A stretch of 64,000 nt of DNA from Micrasema longulum. Its lineage: Eukaryota; Arthropoda; Insecta; Trichoptera; Brachycentridae. Position 1 is the stretch's first letter; every line of letters starts with the position of its first letter. This document shows, one piece after another, positions 1 through 11,023 of the stretch. The translations under genes were made by a program, and so were the position numbers. The stretch is taken from positions 1-64,000 of the forward strand of contig JAGVSM010004532.1 in NCBI GenBank assembly GCA_022494885.1, written 5' to 3'. A model generated the notes under the pieces. That model was given only the letters and a program-made list of their open reading frames with translations. It had not been told where the DNA came from and searched no databases.

Positions 1-1689
1 TTTTTTTTTTTTAAGTACTTTTACACGTTTTTGTATCGCTAATGCTTTTCAATCGTATCTATATTATATAAATAGTATAACAGTTATTTCATCATTAAAA
101 TCATTAAATTTCTTGGTTTTATGTTTGACAGAAAATATTCACATGTACAGTACAGTGAAATGGTTTTAAACAAGGTAATGCTAATGATTAGGGTTTTCAC
201 CAGAAATACCAAATACCTTAGCAAAATTAGTTAAATGATTGTACCGCTTTCAAATGCATCTCAAATTTGGTCGCCTAGATAGATATCTAAAGGAGAGTCT
301 AGAGAATGTTCCTAACATTCATTAACTATAAGATGGGTCTATCCCTTTCTGAGATATCAAATGATTTATTATTTGAACATTTGCATATATCCTCATTATC
401 AACCAGAAGCTTAAAAGCCTATGCAAAGTTGTTACACTATATAATTTTGTGAATAATGTTGTCGTTTTTCCCCGTTGGTAAATTAAATAAACTTAAAGAT
501 TACATTAAGGACCCCCACACGCTAAGATGTTCTTTCTAGACAATTTTTTTTAAAAACATTTTTTTCTCGATTCTCTCAATTATTGCTCTTTTATTAAAAT
601 GCCAACAAATTCAACGAAATTTTTGACACTTCCCCTACTATGATTAAATTTTTTAAAAAAATTCAACACAACCTAATAATTTTTTAAGCAAAAAATCATA
701 TGATAATTCGGTAATCAGATGGCAGAAGAGACCATCTGTAATTTTCAAAAAATTTCAGGAGAGCTGAAATACGTCTCAATTTAAAGACTTTAATCCACAA
801 ACTAAAATGTTTAACTGTTGTTTTTCAATAATAAATTACCATTCTAAATGACGGTGATTTTTTGAAAAAAATTCTGCGTTAATTAAAACTTTTGAAAACT
901 AAAACATAGACAAAAATACTGATGGTCCCTCTGCCATCTGACTATCAAATTAGTAATTTCTTCACTATTTTATTATAAATTTGGTCATTTTTTGTTATTG
1001 TTAATATAAATTTGTATATATTAATATATATTATATGTGTCTGTATTCACATATACATACACCGTTTTTGTTTTGCTAAAAACTTAAGAATTAGAAAAAG
1101 AGATGGTTTTTCGTTGGACCCAATGGTAATAAAACTCTCGTCCAACTATGAACAGTTATTTTGATTTCCGTACTTAGTACGATTTTCAAAGTGGCCGGGG
1201 AAAATTCCCAGGTAGACGAAAAGCTTTTTATGTATCCTGAGATTTATTTCAACGAATGTGCGCGCCCGAAATTCACAGGATGAATTGGGATAATTGTGAC
1301 GAATTTATCTTAAGCAGAGGCAAAATGGCCCAGTAGGTGTAGCACGCGATGTTGTTTTTGTACGAAAACAATTCTAACCTAGCCGAAAACGAATGCGAAT
1401 ACAATTGTCAAATGACTTTTTTGAGTTTCACCTGAAAAAGAAGTTTCTCAGTTATCTATTAAAATATTAAGGATTACCTCTTATGTTGATAATATGTATT
1501 AATTTATTTCATCATTTATAGTAAGTTTTTTAAAATGATTGTGTTTGTGTATGATCGATTTCATTGCTTCTGCGACATCTTTAAGACTGGTATCGTTATC
1601 ATAAAATTAAAAGTATTATACAAGAACAGAAAAAATTCATTAAAAAGCATTTAATTATAATAAAAAAATTAAATTAAATTGGAAAAATA
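1..1689. other. AT-rich non-coding stretch
   Basis: No gene is recognisable here. The window opens with a poly-T run (1-12). The piece from 1080 to 1440 is less AT-rich but has no long open frame. Around 1556-1605 there is a short segment (key words GACATCTTTAAGACTGGTAT) that recurs in similar form near 39380-39420, so it belongs to an unnamed dispersed repeat. Confidence 0.6.
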
Positions 1690-1836
1690 ATTATGAAAGT
1701 AGGTTAAATGCTGTCGAAATGCGATTTATCAGCCAAATGTGTGGTAAAACAATTTAATTAAATTGGAAAAATAATTGTGAAAGTAGGTTAAATGCTGTCG
1801 AAATGCGATTTCTCCAATAAAGTAAAACAATGTATG
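1669..1836 (+). repeat. 84-bp tandem duplication inside RTE fragment
   Basis: Two adjacent copies with a period of 84 bases share TTGGAAAAATAATTRTGAAA followed by GTAGGTTAAATGCTGTCGAA. The first starts near 1669 and the second near 1753. The duplicated part encodes the NAVEMRF segment of the RT tail, so the duplication arose within or after integration of the LINE copy. Confidence 0.8.
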
Positions 1837-2165
1837 ATAGGTGCATACATGTCGAGATCCGTGAACTGTGTAAGGCTGAGACATGCATTATCGACAGAAT
1901 CAAGAAAGGGGTGCTGCGTTGGTTTGGACATGTAGAGCGAATGGACAGCCAAAAAACGGCTAAAAGGATCTACGATGCGAATGTTAATGGATACAGATAT
2001 GGCACAATCAAATACATCAAATACTTGAAGATGGACATGTCAAGAGCAGAAATAATTAGCGTTCGTGCGTGAGAAACGAGGTCTGTATGCAAATATAGAG
2101 TGATATGGTGTTTTATCCTCTCTGCCTACCCCTACACGGACACAGCGTGATGGTTTGTTGTTAAT
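1690..2165 (+). mobile_element. RTE-like LINE, 3'-terminal RT fragment
   Basis: This is a decayed C-terminal end of a non-LTR retrotransposon polyprotein. In the frame open from 1830 to 2072 one reads MYDR, then IIDRIKKGVLRWFGHVERM, the usual C-terminal signature of RTE-type reverse transcriptases. Residues like NAVEMRF lie just upstream and align with the copy at 10.5 kb (SAVEMRSLIRKCGKSMYDR). Past the frame, 2090-2160 carries a 3' UTR ending CCTCTCTGCCTACCCCTAC and GTGATGG, shared with ends near 5930 and 9985. The endonuclease and catalytic RT domains are absent, so the copy is 5'-truncated and dead. The clade name is inference; that it is an RT tail is secure. Confidence 0.75.
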
Positions 2166-2921
2166 CGTAATAAAATTATGAATAAAACTTTTTGGTTTAA
2201 TTTCATATTTATTTAATTTTAACCAACGAGCGTTTTTACCTTAGAAAACATCTTCAGGTATGGTAAATTGTGTACAACATTTTGAGCTTTCATATTACTT
2301 CGTTTGGATATTTTATTAAGGGACAGACAGTAAAGATATATAATGTTTTGCTTAACCAATTCATTCATTCATTCAAAATACTGACTGAAATTGGGATTAA
2401 GTCTTTATAATTTTTTTAATTTCTTATTATTCAAAAGGTAAGGACAGAACCCATGGAAGAATATAATAAATAGATAGAGTTGGAAATACATTTTTTATCA
2501 GATTAACTTGATTGACGAAACCTCTATTTTATGATAAGGAAGTTTATATATAAAAAAAAACTGACAACATATTTTAAGGAACATAAAAAAATATAACATT
2601 TTAGTTTTCAAACTAAAGAAATTAATATTTTGATAATAATTTGTTCACTACATTATTTTACTTGTCTACAAGTAAAGTAGACAAAAGCGCTCGTTGGCTT
2701 GAATTATATGAAAGTGAAACAAAACCAAAAAGTTTTATTTATAATATGATCTAAGATATTTGCCAAAAAATATTTTGTTGAAATTTTTTAGTTTTTTGCA
2801 TTATACAACTATGGAATCTTCGTTGAACCACATCGAAAATGAATTTACTGACACCACAATTGAAATGGAAAACATTTACGTAAGCGATGCATTTACTTAG
2901 CTTTTGACTTTATTTATATAT
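2166..2921. other. AT-rich stretch, nothing recognised
   Basis: No open frame, repeat or RNA signal could be supported. The words AACCAACGAGCG (2221) and CGCTCGTTGGCTTG (2688) are in inverse orientation to each other and are accompanied by AAAACTTTTTGGTTT versus AACCAAAAAGTTTT, which suggests the two ends of a small inverted-repeat insertion of about 550 bases (roughly 2177-2740), but I could not define its ends firmly. Confidence 0.4.
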
Positions 2922-3175
2922 TTATACAACGATAAATATTACAGAAAAATCATAACTATCCCTAACTCTATGAGACCAAAAACCCCGTGTTAAGTTGAGA
3001 TACAACGTAAAGAAACGTGAAATACTTAAACTGAAATTTGTTTCATAAACATACATTTCAATAAACAGCTGAACAAGACGTTTAATAGTATATTGATCTA
3101 TATCTCTTCTCTTGGACCAAATCCAAACTAGTAAGTTTCTCCCGAAAATCACTTTCGGACTGAAATTGGAGATGT
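2922..3175 (-). mobile_element. LINE RT C-terminal remnant
   Basis: On the minus strand the frame reads SPKVIFGRNLLVWIWSKRR. This resembles two other tails in the window: FSKTTSLLFKMKIHNWI at 30.8 kb and FFKTKAIFRRSGQVWI at 40.6 kb. The common pattern is a K..(I/L)F.....WI word near the C terminus, preceded in better copies by the usual LINE pattern of a conserved serine/leucine stretch. No catalytic RT motif remains. Assignment as a LINE tail depends on this similarity and is moderate. Confidence 0.4.
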
Positions 3176-4345
3176 CCTTATAAAAAATATTTCTATCGCC
3201 TTTACAGTTAATTCTCCGTTGCTAAAAAATAGATATCTACTTTGAAAAATAATTAATTTTATATGGAGTAATATTTCTTATATTTGAATTGTAAAGAAGT
3301 CTAAGTGTTGCCAAAACTAGTTGTGGTTAACAAATTAAAATACAAAGTGGTGCATAAAAGACAAAGCAAGTTAGTTTATGTTGTTCTTTTACTGAATACG
3401 AACGTTCGTATAAACGATCGCCACAAATTTCATTCGTTGGATTATTGCATGTAAAAGCCTAGGTTCAGAAAACACACTTAACATACTTGCCGCCTTCGTA
3501 AATACCAGCATTCACTGTCTAATCGCACCTTTGACAAGATTAAGGACAAGGCGTAAATTAAGGAAAAATATCCTTTTTGGACTTGTAATTTTACCAGGCA
3601 ACATACATAGAATCTTCTTTCACGCATAGAAATGGTAGTGAGTAAAAACGTTCAAGGAGATATATTAATATTAATTTTCCAACAAAAGATCAAGCTTTTG
3701 CTTTGTGAATTCAACGCATTTTTTTGCGTGTAAAATAAAATTGCAAGCAAAAATATGATTTATTTTTTGAAAATGCCGGTTTCGAGATAGCGAATTTTGC
3801 ACTTGAAATTTTTGAATGAAACTTTTGACTATTGGCGCTATTTAAAGCCCTTAAAAACTAACTTATAAGTACCGATTGTTAATACAATAATCAGCTTGAG
3901 TTAAAATACCATACCGTCGCACGAGCGTACAGTAGCTGCAATTAATTGAAGCAATGCATGTAAAATAGATTATACTAAAATAAGATGCCCTACTATAAAT
4001 ATTTATAACTTGCTCATAAGTCACAGCTATTTCAAGAAGCCAAGATGAATTATTTTAATCAATTTACTGCACAACGCATTAAGCAATGGCGATTTATATT
4101 TATTTGTACAACTGTCTTTTATTTTAGGCTCAGATCATTTACAAGATTTTATATCATACCATCGCATATTCAATAAATGAAATATCAATTTTAAATTACT
4201 TTTGAGGCTCATTTTTTAATGATGATGGCGTTATGTCGCATATTTTGAAAAATGCGTTTTTTTTTACATATATGAAGATTTTATGTACTGTTCTTTTATA
4301 TAAAACCCATTACATCAAAGTACCCTCATTTACATTGTAAGAATT
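3176..4345. other. AT-rich stretch, nothing recognised
   Basis: No coding frame, tRNA-like promoter box or clear repeat boundary was found. The segment 3400-3560 is somewhat richer in G and C but has no coding signal on either strand. Confidence 0.5.
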
Positions 4346-4500
4346 ACATTTTTTTTTTTGAGGAACGCCAGTCGCTTCTGTCACCAAGTGTGTCCATCTG
4401 CTAGGATTTCTTCCGCGAGATCAAGTTCCCTCCACTTGACCTTGTACCACTAATTTTTCCATGTTGTCTCTTTGTCTCGTAAGGTGGCTAAAAGGCCTGA
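4346..4500 (-). mobile_element. RTE-like LINE C-terminal scrap
   Basis: Reading the minus strand gives MEKLVVQGQVEGT, one stop, then SRGRNPSRWTHLV and a short T-rich tail on the plus strand (4350-4359). The order basic LVV.G.VEG, SRGR.P.RW is the typical end of RTE/R1-like reverse transcriptases. Only about 40 codons survive. Confidence 0.55.
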
Positions 4501-4779
4501 AAACACAGATTTGTACAGTGGAAGAAAAATCAATATTTATGTTGGCGTTTAAAACCCAAAATATATCTGCCTCTTGTTTTCATTACATAACACTTTTATC
4601 CACTCATGTCTCAAATTTTTTTTCCCGTCAAATTTTTTGTTAACATTTTGTCTTAAATGTGTTCTGAAACCATTTAAAAAAAATTAATTAATTTTGTGAT
4701 TTTGCACGAAATGATATGTATTGAAATTATAAAATATTAATTACACATATTTATTTAATTAATTGAATTAAAATTTCAC

Positions 4780-4905
4780 GTACAAAGAACAAGTAGTTAA
4801 GCCGACTTATTGATTACTGCAATATCTTCCAGCCAACCAAAAAGACTGGTCAAAAGAAGAGTTTGTCGAAATTTTGTACTAAAAAAATATAAATACATAT
4901 TCAAA
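4780..4905 (-). mobile_element. LINE 3' end with terminal hairpin
   Basis: A fragment of the LINE family whose 3' end carries a small stem-loop. Here the stem is ATTG/CAAT at 4808-4823, next to CTTCCAGCCAACC. Other copies are at 16142, 38351, 57220 and 60240. No coding sequence is attached. Confidence 0.5.
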
Positions 4906-5024
4906 TTTTAAATTCAAATTCATAAAATAAAAATAACCTAATTAATGAAATCACTTTTAAAAAAAATACATTTTGTTTTATTGTTTGAAAAAAGATAAAT
5001 AATTATACATTATCGTTTTTAAAT

Positions 5025-5175
5025 TATTCCCAAATTTTTCAATTTTGGGGACCCTTTTCAACGAGTTGTAAATAACTCACTATTGGAAAATGGATATCAA
5101 GTTGAGGTAGAGTGGGGTTCGAACCTCAGGCCTCTGATCCGTAAGTCCACATTACTAGCCACGGGACCATAACGA
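5025..5175 (-). mobile_element. tRNA-headed SINE, family M
   Basis: On the minus strand a tRNA-like head (A-box GTGGCTAGT, B-box GGTTCGAACCC) is followed by a body containing AATAGTGAGTTATTTACAAC. The same body follows the head at 41181 and 51902. In the best copy (51902) the anticodon position reads CAT, so the source is probably a Met-type tRNA; here it reads TAC. It is transcribed by RNA polymerase III in principle and depends on LINE enzymes. Confidence 0.7.
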
Positions 5176-5258
5176 TTAAACATATATATTTTCTTTACTG
5201 CCTCTTATTTCTTCAAACAATTATACGTTTTAATGTTTATTATTTTTTCATATTTCAG

Positions 5259-5327
5259 GTAAGAGATCCTTATCAAACTGTCTTCAATTGGCGTTACACA
5301 CGTTAACAACAGAAATATAACTAAATG
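5259..5327 (+). other. candidate recursive splice site and RS-exon
   Basis: A pyrimidine-rich tract ending TTTTTTCATATTTCAG is followed with no gap by GTAAGA, so a 3' splice site is fused to a 5' splice site at 5258|5259. A further donor (ATG|GTAAGC) lies at 5328, which would define a 69-base RS-exon. A branch-like TTTTAAT lies about 25 bases upstream. All three frames of the 69 bases are closed by stops, as expected of a non-coding ratchet exon. It is seen in sequence; function is inferred from insect recursive splicing. Confidence 0.45.
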
Positions 5328-5814
5328 GTAAGCTTTTTTATATGTTTTTCCAATTTTAATAATTTCAAATTGATAAATGTACTATGTGTATATTTAAATT
5401 AAAGGTATTCGAGTGATCTAGAAGTACGTTCCACGAGGTCGATTTCACCAATATAAATTGTTTAAATTTTAAGGCAGTCTGAGAATGTTAGAGCCATAAA
5501 CCGTTTTATGGTATATGAAACTACGTAGATTTAAGTGTCAACCGGTCATTCATAATTGTTTATTAATTTTAAATTAGTTAACAGTTTACATATTCACGAA
5601 CAAATTATGGCTACTTAGGCAGTACCCGCTTTAGACCATAATAATACCTACCTTAGGGGAAAAAATCTAGTAAATTAAAGTAAAAAAAACATGTTATCCA
5701 ATGACATTATTATGATCCAAGAAAACGCATTTAAAAAAAAAAAGTATAAAAATCAAACGTAGTAACAAATGTAATCCAGAAAAAAATATTGCAAAAAAAT
5801 ATATAAAATAAAAT
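5328..5814. other. AT-rich stretch, nothing recognised
   Basis: No gene or repeat boundary was found between the candidate RS-exon and the RTE 3' end. Confidence 0.5.
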
Positions 5815-5960
5815 AAGGGCATGTATGAAAGATGTATAAATGTGAAAGACGCTAGGAATGTATGCCAGGATAGACGTGTGTAGCGGTCCATTTTCTCTGC
5901 GTACCCTTACGGAGAAATGGCGTGATGGTAGTAGTAGTAGTAGTAGTAGTAGTAGTAATA
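5815..5960 (+). mobile_element. RTE-like LINE 3' end with (TAG)n tail
   Basis: The stretch CGCTAGGAATGTATGCC, then GTCCATTTTCTCTGCGTACC, then GGCGTGATGG ends in a TAG microsatellite. The same 3' UTR occurs on the minus strand at 9968-10080. Coding sequence is nearly absent; RTE elements characteristically end in short simple repeats. Confidence 0.6.
5929..5957 (+). repeat. (TAG)n microsatellite
   Basis: About nine to ten perfect TAG units, forming the simple-repeat tail of the preceding LINE end. Confidence 0.95.
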
Positions 5961-6072
5961 TGAAATAAAAATAGTTTTATTCCAAACTAAGAAAACAAGA
6001 GAAAACAACAAAAAAAAACCTTCAGTCAATCGAGTATTCTCTTTCATTATTTTAATCCACCTCCGGCGTTCA

Positions 6073-6245
6073 GGCGGCCTACGTGGCGTATCGGTGAAGA
6101 CGCTTGACTCACGCACAGAAGGTTCTGGGTTTGATTCCAGATGGGAACACAAAAATTGAATGTGATTTTTTTCAAGCCTTGGTGTTCTGTGCTGTAATTC
6201 ACTACTGTGATTGGGCCTCCTGGCCTGTTGTGGTGCAAAAAAATT
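6073..6245 (+). mobile_element. tRNA-Val-headed SINE, family V
   Basis: The head has a decayed A-box (GTGGCGTATCGG) and B-box (GGTTTGATTCC). The body ends GGCCTCCTGGCCTGTTGTGG followed by an A-run. Other copies are at 10095, 17825 (reverse) and 33486 (3' part only). In alignment with tRNA-Val the anticodon position here reads CAC. It lies about 110 bases after an RTE 3' end. Confidence 0.8.
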
Positions 6246-6824
6246 TAAAAATAAGTATACATATATAGAACAAATAAGTACATTATTTAAAGCATCTTTA
6301 CTGAACACTGCGCAAATTTCGCAAACACCATTTGCAGCTTTATTCCCTCGACTGAACGCGAAACGAAAAAGGTGTCGAAAAAGGTCCCTTTCGTTTACTT
6401 GACTAGCCGTTTTGAAGGCATATTATCATATAAAATAATATATGTAATGTTAAAACAATGCAATATCTAATAGAAAATAAAATTTTCTTTTAAATAATGC
6501 ATAAATTATACAATGTTGTTTTCCTTTTAGAGATCATTTTGAAACTTGGAAAAAAAAAACTGAAAAATCTTTAGTTATAACCTAATACATGGTTTAATGT
6601 GCCGAGTCATCCTGTTTAAAACACTTTTCTACTGGAGCCAACCGTCGAATAATAACAGCGTGAGTTCACCAGTAATACGGATGCTTGAACTTGCGAATTG
6701 ATATGCTAACAACATCGATGTTTTTAACAAGAGCCGTGTAAATTATGAATAATATGTTCCCTGTGACAAAAATGAAATATTATCAGTTTATTTATTTTCA
6801 GTTCAAACAGTAAAAGATATCTCA

Positions 6825-6856
<32 letters not shown>

Positions 6857-7984
6857 ACACTTCATAAAATAAAAAAAACAATAACACTTAAAATCTGGTT
6901 GCGAATTATGTGGGTATGCATTGTTCAAATTATTGTCACAACTTCAACATCCTTTGTACCCACAACAACTGTTAACTTCCCACCTTCGTATCCTTTGATC
7001 GTCCGCCACAATAATACCTCGTGTAGTGAATCACGCGTTTATTTTGTTCAACGTGTGCCGCATCATTGACTTTGTTTCCACTAACCACCAGTGTTCAGCT
7101 CCAGATCGGGGGCTTGTCCTAGTATTGGTGCCACTCGCAGTTGACCAGTCAGACAACCGCAATTCCATCAAGAACGAACCAGGTTATTGGCATTCATCTA
7201 TTCGTTGGGGTTATGACCGATTGACACTGCATACCGTATATCAAAGATATTAATTTTTTTCATTAAAATTAAAATACAGTCAACTCCGCTAAATAATACC
7301 GTAAAAGCCCTAGGGCTTCGTCTCCCGCAATTTCTCGCCCAGCATCCACGTGGTACTTCGTATTACCACCAACATATTTCACTAATTATATGGTAACACA
7401 AATAATGACAAAACTAAAATTAAAAGTTTTTAATATTCCGAAATGTCATTTACAATATATAAAAAAAAACATTAAATTTTATTGTTACTGTATTTTTAAT
7501 TTGTTTTTGGTCAGGCTGCAAGAAATTGCTAGTGGAAATAAGTCCACCATTTCACGACGTATAGTTTTGTTTTACTTTGTATTTATCACATTGAATATAA
7601 TGGTTAATAAAGATTTATTATTATTATGTAATTTACGCAATTTTTAAAAATTGAATTTAAGTATTAACTTGACTTAATTTAAATATTATGTTTATATTGT
7701 ACGAGTATTATAATATTACGTGCGTAGCTGTTTTAAACTTAAACAATGTATTTTTATAACCTTTTCAGACCCTCATTTATTCCTAAAGACATAAAAAATA
7801 CGTTTTCTTTTGTGCGTCTCGTACTTACGGGATAACTTGATTTTTTTACTATTTCTAATGTTTTTATATCTTTAATACTTCAAAAATGACTTCAAATTCA
7901 TTTTTATAAACAACTTGGCTCAAACTGATTATAAACTGACAAAATGTATTTGAAATATAAAAGTAAGTTTTTCAACAATGTTTG
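6246..7984. other. non-coding stretch with (AT)n and a GC-richer block
   Basis: An (AT)n run lies at 6824-6857. The block 6950-7255 is much less AT-rich and has a 75-codon frame (7026-7253) that I do not recognise and that has no neighbours supporting it. At 7276 the words CAGTCAACTCCGC and AAATAATACC resemble a pogo/Tigger-type transposon terminus, but the partner end was not found. Confidence 0.4.
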
Positions 7985-8220
7985 ATTATGACCAAATGCT
8001 TGCAGACTGGCAGGATTTCCTCCCTAGGGAGTTGTTCATATAAAAAAAATTTCAACAGAGAGGGAAAACATTTTTGAGAAGGGAATATGGCAGTCTAGGC
8101 ATTTACAGGGCTTATGACCTGTCATTGGCTGGTTTAAGTGGCCACTTTACACACTGAGTAACATTCACCATTCTGCCCATGTTTGAACCTCCACATTTCC
8201 TCAACTCTTCCATCTGTTGA
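7985..8220 (-). mobile_element. SINE family P, body (unfilled site)
   Basis: On the minus strand this is the body of the SINE family whose tRNA-like head is seen at 59.5 kb. Key words on the plus strand are GGGAATATGG, GGCATTTACAGGGCTTATGA and CATTGGCTGGTTTAAGTGG. It matches 58700-58890 closely. Its segment TTCCTCAACTCTTCC is continuous here, whereas the 58.9-kb relative has a 557-bp insertion at that point. Confidence 0.7.
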
Positions 8221-8249
8221 CATTTGTGAAAACGCAATAGTATCGCCGT

Positions 8250-8425
8250 GTATCTTGATTATTTTTATTACCTAAAGCTTCAGGTATTAGTCTTGAGACT
8301 ATAACATATTTTTGTGTAAAAACACCCTTTTAAATAAAATTTTCATATTAACCATGCCGTGAATCGAGCCCAAGACCTCTTCCATGGCAGGGAAACTTGC
8401 TGACTATTATACCAAGAGGCTGACA
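8250..8425 (-). mobile_element. tRNA-headed SINE, family G
   Basis: Minus-strand SINE with head words GTCAGCCTCTTGGTATAA and a changed B-box (GGGCTCGATTC), then a body with AAAAGGGTGTTTTTACAC. Complete relatives lie at 13290-13545 (-), 38668-38847 (+) and 46030-46287 (-). The 3' end is missing. Confidence 0.65.
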
Positions 8426-8869
8426 ACAATATATAATTTTATTAATTAAAAAGGTATAATAAAAAAAAAATGTTTTGAAGTAACGAACAGTTTTTGCCAA
8501 ATACCAAAAACATAAACCAATCCAAAATGCTAAGAGTATCTCTTTTAGTATTAATTACAAGTCATTATTAATTTTAATATTTTATAATTTATAATTATTT
8601 TTTAATTTTTGTTATCATAAGTGTTCATTAAAGTTTTGTTAGCACATTTTATGTTAAACACGTCGAAGAAGTAAATGCAAAATTTATCAAGCGACATGTT
8701 AACAGATGATTTACTCGTGGAGTTTTTTATATTAATTATTTTATTTATGATGTATATTAGTTTATCATAATATTTGCTATGAGCGAATATAAAGATGAAT
8801 CAAAATTTTAATTAATGATAACAAATAATAAAGCAAATTCACCTTATTATATTTGCCTACCATTCTTTA

Positions 8870-9055
8870 GATCCTGGGTTTGATTTCTGGCAGGGTAGAT
8901 GTGATGATATATTGATATTTATGATTTTTTTAACTGCAATATTTCATCATTCCTCATCTGGCCTAAGAGTTATCACCGTACCTTTATGTAACAGGCAACC
9001 AATGCAGTGCCCCATGTACCGTTGGGTACGGAGGGGGGAAGATAATGACGATTAA
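8870..9055 (+). mobile_element. SINE family G, partial copy
   Basis: Begins in a B-box-like GGGTTTGATTTCTGG and ends in the family word ACCAATGCAGTGCCCCATG. The A-box half is missing and the middle differs from the other copies, so this is a diverged or subfamily copy. Confidence 0.55.
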
Positions 9056-9964
9056 AAAGAAATTACCGAATTTGTATTTATTTAAATTTCCCAAAATATC
9101 AAAGTTGCATTTCATTTCTTAATGATTTTTTGATGAAAGAATTCAATTCACAAGAAAAACGCTGCTGATTTTATGTATTCACGTTGAATAAACAAAAAAT
9201 CAATGTTGATTTTTCAGTCAATTATCAAATTTGCAAAATTTAACTCCATTCACGCGAAATGCGCGGTCCATTAATTTTAATTTTCAAATTGGGGCGAGTT
9301 TTAGATGGAGTGAAAATTCTTCGAACATATTTAGCCAAGCTTAGAATCATAATGAAAGATTAATGATCTATGATATACATTTTATATATATTGCTAAACG
9401 TTCATTGTCAGACTAAATAGCAAATAGCGTGACTCCATACAATAACCCTGAATTGGATATGAATCTCTGCCCATCCCAGGGAAATTGAGGTTTAAGAACA
9501 TTAGGGACTGAAATATTATAGGAAAAACATCATAATCTTTCAGGAAATTCATGAAAATGCTTGCCGAAAGTGAATACTGAAGAGGCCGATAAAATCTACC
9601 ACAAAAACAGTTCAAACTCGAACTTTATTATATTTTTCATATGAAACTTGAGTTTTAACGTATTTTATCATGAAAATATGATAGGAAATCTTGTACAAAA
9701 AACATTTATTCTTTATTCGGAACATATTATTTTATATCGTGTTTGTGAATAAATGCTTTACATTCATATTTTTGTATGGTTTATTTTCATTGTTTTATTA
9801 ATTGCTTAGAGATCGTTTTGACCAGGAATTGTTTGGGGCTGGTTATGTCAGTTCATTAAGCGCTATTCAGTGTTCACCTAGAAGAACTAATTTTCTTGCT
9901 TTTCTTATTCGCCTCTAGGAGACCTTGTCGCTAGCCGAAATTCTAGTCTTCTTGTTAGATAAAT
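9056..9964. other. AT-rich stretch, nothing recognised
   Basis: No supported gene or repeat. The minus-strand frame 9394-9615 has no recognisable motif and is probably chance. Confidence 0.5.
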
Positions 9965-10830
9965 TTACTACAACTACCATCACGCCATTTCCGCGTGAAG
10001 ATAGGCAGAAAGAATGGACAACCACACACGTTTATGGGATGCATTCCTAGTTTCTTCCACATTCATACATTTTGTCATACATGCCCTTCGGTTCGGCGGC
10101 GTCCGTGGTGTAGTGGTCAAGACGCTTGACTCGCGCACGGAAGGTTCCGGGTTCGATTCCCGGTGAGAATACAAAAATTAAAATGCGATTCTTCTCAAGC
10201 CTGGGTGCTCTGTGATGTAGTTCACCACTGTAATTAGGCCTCCTGGCCTGTTGTGGTGCAAAAAAAAATAATATATATGGTCTGCTTTTGAGACGACCAG
10301 ACTTAAGATTTTGGTTTATCTGATCGTGCCACGTCTTTCTTGCTAGTCCTCTTCTCACTTTGCCGTTCATTTTTTGCCATATATACTTGTTTTACAATTT
10401 TTTCGTCGTCCATTCGTTCTACGTGATCAAACCATCTCAGAGACCCTTTCTTAATCTTATCAATTATACTTGACTCAGATTTACACTCTCGCCTGATTTC
10501 ATCATTTGTAACCCTATCATACATTGATTTCCCACATTTTCGTATTAGAGATCGCATTTCAACCGCGCTCACACGGCTTTCATCCTTCTTCTGCCAGTTC
10601 CATGATTCACTTCCATACATAAGTGTCGGGACTAAAACTCTATTTTGTACTGCCAATTTAGCTTTAATTGACATGTTTTTATTAAAAATTACTGTGCTTA
10701 GTGCTCCGTTCATTTTGTTGCCCGCATTCACTCTTCTTTCAACATCTTTTTCTACTCTTCCATCTTTTTAAAACATGCTTCCCAGATACACAAATTCTTC
10801 TTCGCGTCGCAACGCCGCGCCGCCGCATCA
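9965..10830 (-). mobile_element. RTE-like LINE tail, interrupted by a SINE
   Basis: On the minus strand the RT tail starts near 10830 with EEEFVYLGS, continues in the frame 10731-10303 with ERRVNAGNKMNGAL, VPTLMYGSESW, SAVEMRSLIRKCGKSMYDR and KGSLRWFDHVERMDDEK, and ends in a 3' UTR (about 10080 to 9968) with GGAATGCATCCC and GCGTGATGGTAG. One stop interrupts the frame between the YLGS and RRV parts. A family V SINE sits inside the 3' part in opposite orientation. The endonuclease and catalytic RT domains are missing. These words are the standard C-terminal block of insect RTE-type elements. Confidence 0.85.
10095..10270 (+). mobile_element. tRNA-Val-headed SINE, family V (complete)
   Basis: Full-length copy: head GTCCGTGGTGTAGTGGTCAA (A-box) and GGGTTCGATTCCC (B-box, intact), body to GGCCTCCTGGCCTGTTGTGG, then an A-run. 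In a 37-base alignment with tRNA-Val the anticodon position reads CGC (CAC in the other heads). It is inserted in the 3' UTR of an older RTE copy. Confidence 0.9.
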
Positions 10831-10834
10831 GGGC

Positions 10835-11022
10835 GTAAGGTTAATTTATATTGTTTAAGTAGTTTAAGGCTACTTTTAAGTTAGGTTAGTTATGGTTTAG
10901 TTTATAATTCATCTTAAATACATTTAAATTGCACAATTGGCATTTTACTCCATTCTTACCCCTCCACATTGATATAATTAAACTGAAAGAAAGCTTAACT
11001 AATTGTTATTCTGTACAAATAA
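10835..11022 (+). mobile_element. LTR remnant preceding a primer-binding site
   Basis: The sequence leading to a Lys-type primer-binding site should be the end of an LTR; ...TTCTGTACA followed by AATAAC then TGGCGCC fits. The 5' edge of the LTR is not visible and I see no gag or pol after it, so only the LTR end and site appear to remain. A CT microsatellite follows at 11047-11063. Confidence 0.35.
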
Positions 11023-11023
11023 C

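Noticed and set aside
5907..6308. Minus-strand frame of 133 codons with a Tyr run
   Set aside because: It runs through a SINE and the (TAG)n microsatellite; a shadow of repeats.
7276..7310. pogo/Tigger terminus CAGTCAACTCCGC
   Set aside because: No matching inverted end within several kilobases and no transposase, so no element is claimed.
10095..10170. Functional tRNA-Val gene
   Set aside because: A- and B-boxes are good but the anticodon and acceptor stems do not pair, and a shared SINE body and A-tail follow. The same holds for all tRNA-like heads in the window.
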